NCBI RefSeq assembly: GCF_004765785.1
Contig: NZ_SBIT01000010.1
Span: 124,001-188,000, forward strand
Direction of reading: 5' to 3'
Length of the DNA stretch: 64,000 bases
Origin: Halorussus ruber
GTDB taxonomy: Archaea; Halobacteriota; Halobacteria; Halobacteriales; Haladaptataceae
The notes under the pieces are model-generated. The model saw nothing but the letters and a program-made list of their open reading frames with translations. It made no database searches and was not told the DNA's origin. Each line of letters begins with the position of its first letter. Positions within the stretch are counted from its first letter, which is position 1. The translations under genes were made by a program, and so were the position numbers. Below are positions 60,313 to 64,000 of this stretch, piece after piece.

Positions 60313-60531
60313 ACCCCATGGCAGGTAGTTGGTCGAGCGCGCCTCGGTGGTTTGGTCGTCCTCCAATCGCCTCTCGAACTTCCCGCCGAGTCGCGCGAGG
60401 GTTTAAATCCGAGGAGGGGACGAACCCCCTGCGTGACCTGAGACCTGCCCCGAGGAGTCGAGGCGGGAGCGCGGCGCGCTCCTCGGGGTCCAATCACGCG
60501 CCGCCTGTTCGCCCTCGCCCGCCCGGACTCG

Positions 60532-61014
60532 TCACTTCGATTCCGATTCGTCGTCCAACAGTCGGTCGTGTATCGAAATCACGTCGAGGTCCTCGTCCGA
60601 AAACCGTCTTTCCGCGAATCTGGCGGCGGACTCGGTATCGAGACCTCTCGACTCGAGTTCGAGGAAGGCTTCTCGAACGAGTTCCGCTATCGCGTCACGC
60701 ATCTCGTCGCGCGGTCCGACGAGCTTCGGTCTGGTGTGTATCGCCACTCGGTCGTCGGACTGCTCGACTCGAACCAAACCAGTTCCCGAGAGGATAGTGT
60801 CGGAGCGACCGCTCTCGATTTGGTCGAGCAGAAGCAAGAGGTGTTCGAGACACGTCCACGTCAGTCGCATGACGTCCGTCCCGTCCTCGGTCGGTCGCCG
60901 TATCGAGAGAGTCATCTCGTCCGGAACCCAGACAAACGACTCGGGTTCGAGCGCGTACTCCGAGAAGTCGAGCTGAAGTTCGACCGACTCGAGTGGAACG
61001 CCGTCTGCTACCAT
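60532..61014 (-). CDS. Haloarchaeal protein of unknown function
   Basis: 160 aa, acidic, soluble. Beta-rich first half (SVELQLDFSEYALEPESFVWVPDEMTLSIRR, in part) with TWTCLEHLLLLLDQI, and a helical second half (EMRDAIAELVREAFLELESRGL, ERRFSDEDLDVISIHDRLL). No family recognised. It starts 28 bases downstream of gatB on the same strand, so it may be cotranscribed with it. Confidence 0.6.
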   Translation of the reverse strand: MVADGVPLESVELQLDFSEYALEPESFVWVPDEMTLSIRRPTEDGTDVMRLTWTCLEHLLLLLDQIESGRSDTILSGTGLVRVEQSDDRVAIHTRPKLVGPRDEMRDAIAELVREAFLELESRGLDTESAARFAERRFSDEDLDVISIHDRLLDDESESK

Positions 61015-61042
61015 GGGAATCCGAGCGAGAAGTTGTGGGTCT

Positions 61043-62530
61043 CTACTCGTCCAGTCGCTCCCGAAGCATCTGGTTCACCGAACCAGGGTCGGCGCTCCCG
61101 CCGGTCTTCTGCATGACCTGCCCGACGAGGAAGTTGAGCGCGCCGCCCTCGCCAGCGTGGTAGTCCTCGACAGCGTCGGGGTTCTCCTCGATGGCCTCGG
61201 TGACCGCGCCCTCGACTTCGCCCTCGTCTGCCTTGCCCAGCCCCTCGCGGTCGATGACCGTCTCGGGGTCGTCGCCCTCGTCGAGCATCTCGCGGAGGAC
61301 GACCTCCTCGGCGTTCTTCGTGGTAATCTCCTCTTGGGCCACGAGTTCGATGAGGTGCTTGAACTCGCCGAGGCGGTCTTCCACGTCGGTAATCTCCATG
61401 TCGCGGTAGTTGAGTTCGCCCAGCAGGTTGTCGGCGACCCACGTCGCGGCGAGGTCCGGGTCGTACTCGCTGGCGACGTCCTCGTAGAAGTCCGCGACCT
61501 GCTTCGTGGAGGTGAGTTTGCTCGCGGCCTCCTCGCTCAGGCCGTACTCGTCGCCGAATCGCTCGCGGCGGGCGTCCGGTAGCTCGGGAATGTCGAGCTT
61601 CTGCTTCCAGTCGCTGACTTGCAGGGGCGGCAGGTCGGCCTCGCGGAAGTACCGATAGTCCTTCTCCTCTTCCTTCGAGCGCATCGAGACCGTGATGCCC
61701 CGGGACTCGTCCCAGTGGCGGGTCTCCTGCTCGACTTCCCGGCCGCGCTGGACCGCGTTCTTCTGGCGCTGCGCCTCGTAAGAGAGGGCCTTCTCCGCGC
61801 CCTTGTGACTGGAGATGTTCTTGACCTCGGTCCGGTTGGCGGCTTCGAGCGCCTCGTCGCTAATCCCGCCGTCGTCGCCGATTTCGTCGGCGTCCACGAC
61901 GCTGAGGTTGGCGTCGATGCGCAGGCTCCCGTCGCGCTGGCTGTCGAACACGCCGAGGTATTCGAGGACCTCCTCGAGTTTGGCGAGGAAGGCTCGGACC
62001 TCCTCCGCGCCGCGGAAGTCGGGTTCGGTCACGATTTCCATCAGCGGGACGCCCGCGCGGTTGTAGTTGACCAGCGTGTACTCGGCGGTGTCGATGCTCC
62101 CGCCCGCGTGCTGGAGACTGCCGGGGTCCTCTTCGAGGTGGGCGCGCTGGATGCCGACCGTCCGGCGCTCGCCCTCGACTTCGACCGCCAGTTCGCCGTC
62201 CTGACAGATGGGGGCGTCGTACTGGGTAATCTGGAACCCCTTGGGCAGGTCGGGGTAGAAGTAGTTCTTCCGGTGGAAGGTCGTCTCCTCGGGGATGTCG
62301 GCGTCGATGGCCTTGCCGACCTTGACGGCCGATTCGACCGCGCCCTCGTTCAGCACCGGGAGCGCGCCGGGCAGACCGAGACACACCGGGCAGGTGTGGG
62401 TGTTTGGCTCGGCGTCGGCCACGTCGGTCGAACACCCGCAGAAGATCTTCGTGTCCGTCTCGAGTTGCACGTGGACCTCCAGACCGATGACGACGGCGAG
62501 GTCCGATTGCTGGACAGCCTGTGCAGTCAT
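61043..62530 (-). CDS. gatB: Aspartyl/glutamyl-tRNA amidotransferase subunit B
   Basis: 495 aa. GatB hallmarks are VVIGLEVHVQLETDTKIFCGCSTD (with zinc Cys residues and CPVCLGLPGALPVLNE), FHRKNYFYPDLPKGFQITQYD, and the C-terminal tail domain with ALNFLVGQVMQKTGGSADPGSVNQML. GatB phosphorylates and amidates Asp on tRNA-Asn using ammonia from GatA. Complements the relaxed AspRS in this window. gatA and gatC are not nearby. Confidence 0.96.
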   Translation of the reverse strand: MTAQAVQQSDLAVVIGLEVHVQLETDTKIFCGCSTDVADAEPNTHTCPVCLGLPGALPVLNEGAVESAVKVGKAIDADIPEETTFHRKNYFYPDLPKGFQITQYDAPICQDGELAVEVEGERRTVGIQRAHLEEDPGSLQHAGGSIDTAEYTLVNYNRAGVPLMEIVTEPDFRGAEEVRAFLAKLEEVLEYLGVFDSQRDGSLRIDANLSVVDADEIGDDGGISDEALEAANRTEVKNISSHKGAEKALSYEAQRQKNAVQRGREVEQETRHWDESRGITVSMRSKEEEKDYRYFREADLPPLQVSDWKQKLDIPELPDARRERFGDEYGLSEEAASKLTSTKQVADFYEDVASEYDPDLAATWVADNLLGELNYRDMEITDVEDRLGEFKHLIELVAQEEITTKNAEEVVLREMLDEGDDPETVIDREGLGKADEGEVEGAVTEAIEENPDAVEDYHAGEGGALNFLVGQVMQKTGGSADPGSVNQMLRERLDE

Positions 62531-62619
62531 TACCCGCCAGTTTGCGGTCGGGGCGCTAAAGACTAACGAACGACGGTTCAGCAGGGTTCATTACCTCCGA
62601 GTGTTCAGGTGGTGAAAAC

Positions 62620-64000
62620 GTGAAGGTCCGGACGAAGTTCGCGGTGCTGATGGTAGTCGTCACGCTCGTCCTCAGCGGCGTCGTCTACGGCCAACTGGAA
62701 CTGGCCAAAGACCGGTCGATTTCGAGCATGGAACAGAACGTCGACCAGACGGCGACCCAGACCGCCGAGCAAATCGACGCCGAGATTCGCCAGGAGAAGA
62801 ACTACGTCGGTTTCTACGCCTCGCGCCCGGAAGCCAGCAACTTCAGCCAGTCGAGCGAGTTCTTGGACCGGTTTCTCACGAACCCGCATCTCTTCGCCGG
62901 GCAGGTCGTCGCGGCCAACGGCACCGTGATAGACTTCCGCGGCGACATCGCGCCCGAGGTGCGCCGCGAGACCATCGGCGAGGACCTCGGCAACCGGACC
63001 TACGTCAGCAAGACCGCCAGAACCGGCGAAATCCACGTCACCGACCCCGAGCGAGTCGAAGGGACCGACCAACACATCGTCATCATCAGCGCGCCCATCT
63101 TCGAGGAGGGCGAGATATCCGGCGTCCTCGCCGCGGCGCTTCCCGTCAACGAGTTCACCTTCCTCACGATGGTCAAGCCGCTGGAGACCGGCGTCCGGAC
63201 CGTCTCGGTCCGGGCCGACGACAAGGTCCTCCACGAGTCGCAGGCTTCCTTCGAGGAGAGCGTCTCCAGCACCGCCACCGTCTCCTCGACCGGGTGGACG
63301 ATCCGGGTAAGCCGGGACCGCTCGACGCTGGACGCTCGACTGCGAGAGGTCGCTATCATGCAGGTCGCAAGTCTGGCGCTGGTGCTGTCGTTGGTCATCG
63401 CGCTGGCGATCTGGGAGTACAACGCCAACATCCGGCAGGCCGAGAAGCTGCTGGACGGGTTCAACGCGCTCCGAGACGGCGACTACGATCAGTCGCCCCA
63501 ACTCGCCTCGGGCGAGGAGTGGCACCAGATTCGGGAAGGGTTCGAGGACCTCGCCGACGCGCTGGCCGAGCGCGAGGCCGGACTGAAGGAGCGCGAACAG
63601 CGGCTACAGGTGTTCAACCGCGTCCTGCGTCACAACCTGCGAAACGACATGACCGTCGTGGTCAACTACGCCGAGTTCGTCGCCGACGAGTCCGACGACC
63701 CGCAGGTTCGGCAGGCGGCCGAGAAAATCTCCTCGCGCGGCTGGGACCTCGTGGACCTGAGCGAGAAGGCCCGCCGGGTCGGCGACGCGATGGAGGGCGA
63801 CGACGCTGCCCCGGTCGAAATCGACCCGGAATCGGTCGCGGCCGACGCCGCAGACGCGGTCCGCGCCGAGTATCCCGACGCCGACATCGCAGTCGAGTCC
63901 GGCGACACGCCGCCAGCGAACGCAATCCCCGCGCTCGATGCCGCAGTCGAGAACCTGTGTGAGAACGCGGTCGAACACAACGAGAATCCCTCGGTGACAG
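62620..64000 (+). CDS. Membrane sensor histidine kinase, 3' end outside window
   Basis: The GTG at 62620 follows a Shine-Dalgarno-like AGGTGGTGA. The 460 visible codons give an N-terminal membrane helix (FAVLMVVVTLVLSGVVYG), an extracellular Cache-like sensing domain (residues 35-245), a second membrane helix (MQVASLALVLSLVIALAIW), a HAMP-like linker, and the dimerisation/phosphoacceptor box NRVLRHNLRNDMTVVVNYAEF with the acceptor His near residue 338. The frame reaches the N box (ENLCENAVEHNENP) when the window ends, so the ATPase half is cut. Ligand unknown. Confidence 0.9.
   Translation, partial: MKVRTKFAVLMVVVTLVLSGVVYGQLELAKDRSISSMEQNVDQTATQTAEQIDAEIRQEKNYVGFYASRPEASNFSQSSEFLDRFLTNPHLFAGQVVAANGTVIDFRGDIAPEVRRETIGEDLGNRTYVSKTARTGEIHVTDPERVEGTDQHIVIISAPIFEEGEISGVLAAALPVNEFTFLTMVKPLETGVRTVSVRADDKVLHESQASFEESVSSTATVSSTGWTIRVSRDRSTLDARLREVAIMQVASLALVLSLVIALAIWEYNANIRQAEKLLDGFNALRDGDYDQSPQLASGEEWHQIREGFEDLADALAEREAGLKEREQRLQVFNRVLRHNLRNDMTVVVNYAEFVADESDDPQVRQAAEKISSRGWDLVDLSEKARRVGDAMEGDDAAPVEIDPESVAADAADAVRAEYPDADIAVESGDTPPANAIPALDAAVENLCENAVEHNENPSVT

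Overview
The window is about 64 kb of chromosome from a halophilic archaeon (class Halobacteria). The evidence is high GC, strongly acidic proteins, many overlapping ATGA start/stop junctions, AT-rich TATA-type promoters close to start codons, and archaeal or haloarchaeal families: Rpo12, L37Ae, prefoldin beta, Pcc1, a split GMP synthase, geranylgeranylglyceryl phosphate synthase, pantoate kinase, bacterioopsin-activator-type regulators and HalOD1. The genus cannot be fixed from the sequence alone.

Layout. 1-2.7 kb: the end of an asparagine-synthase-like (lasso-cyclase-like) gene, small peptide frames, a lipoprotein remnant, and a two-gene unit with a vWA protein whose MIDAS motifs are in permuted order. 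2.7-10.7 kb: an orphan secretion ATPase, an ABC-2 exporter and a hydantoinase A/B pair. 10.7-12.4 kb: an AT-rich operon of three overlapping unknown genes. 12.5-17.6 kb: a MoxR/DUF58/DUF4129 module with moxR on the opposite strand. 17.7-27.6 kb: tRNA-Ser(CGA), a HalOD1 and a Bat-type regulator, TspO, a LeuA/CimA-type synthase, an MFS carrier, DUF192, an HNH-like protein, DUF2070 and the GMP synthase glutaminase subunit. 27.7-29.2 kb: a TumE-type toxin gene cut by an in-frame TGA, its HTH partner and a regulator fragment. 29.6-41 kb: a core-gene block (prefoldin beta, KEOPS Pcc1, Rpo12, L37Ae, TruD, Pth2, Dcd, ThiR-like regulator, Thi4). 41.2-44.7 kb: a compact class II lanthipeptide locus, with a 50-aa precursor and LanM, followed by a cold-shock gene. 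45-52 kb: CoA biosynthesis, AspS, an ABC exporter with a TetR regulator, and GGGP synthase. 52.2-54.4 kb: a small accessory island (VapBC, a prohead-protease-like protein, a displaced topA 3' fragment). 54.4-64 kb: topA, a MATE exporter, a YeiH-type exporter with a 38-aa partner, gatB and a sensor kinase that runs off the end.

Functional links. AspS and GatB together fit the indirect route to Asn-tRNA used by haloarchaea. The ThiR-like regulator and Thi4 both serve thiamine. Pantoate kinase and phosphopantothenate synthetase are the archaeal CoA branch. The first gene and the lanthipeptide locus both point to ribosomal peptide modification.

Between genes there are at least two families of dispersed structured repeats. 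Family A has four full copies and three remnants, and its long stems change sequence between copies while staying paired. Family B has two copies with the same behaviour. These repeats, the lanthipeptide locus, the permuted vWA pair and the AT-rich three-gene operon are the parts most worth following up.
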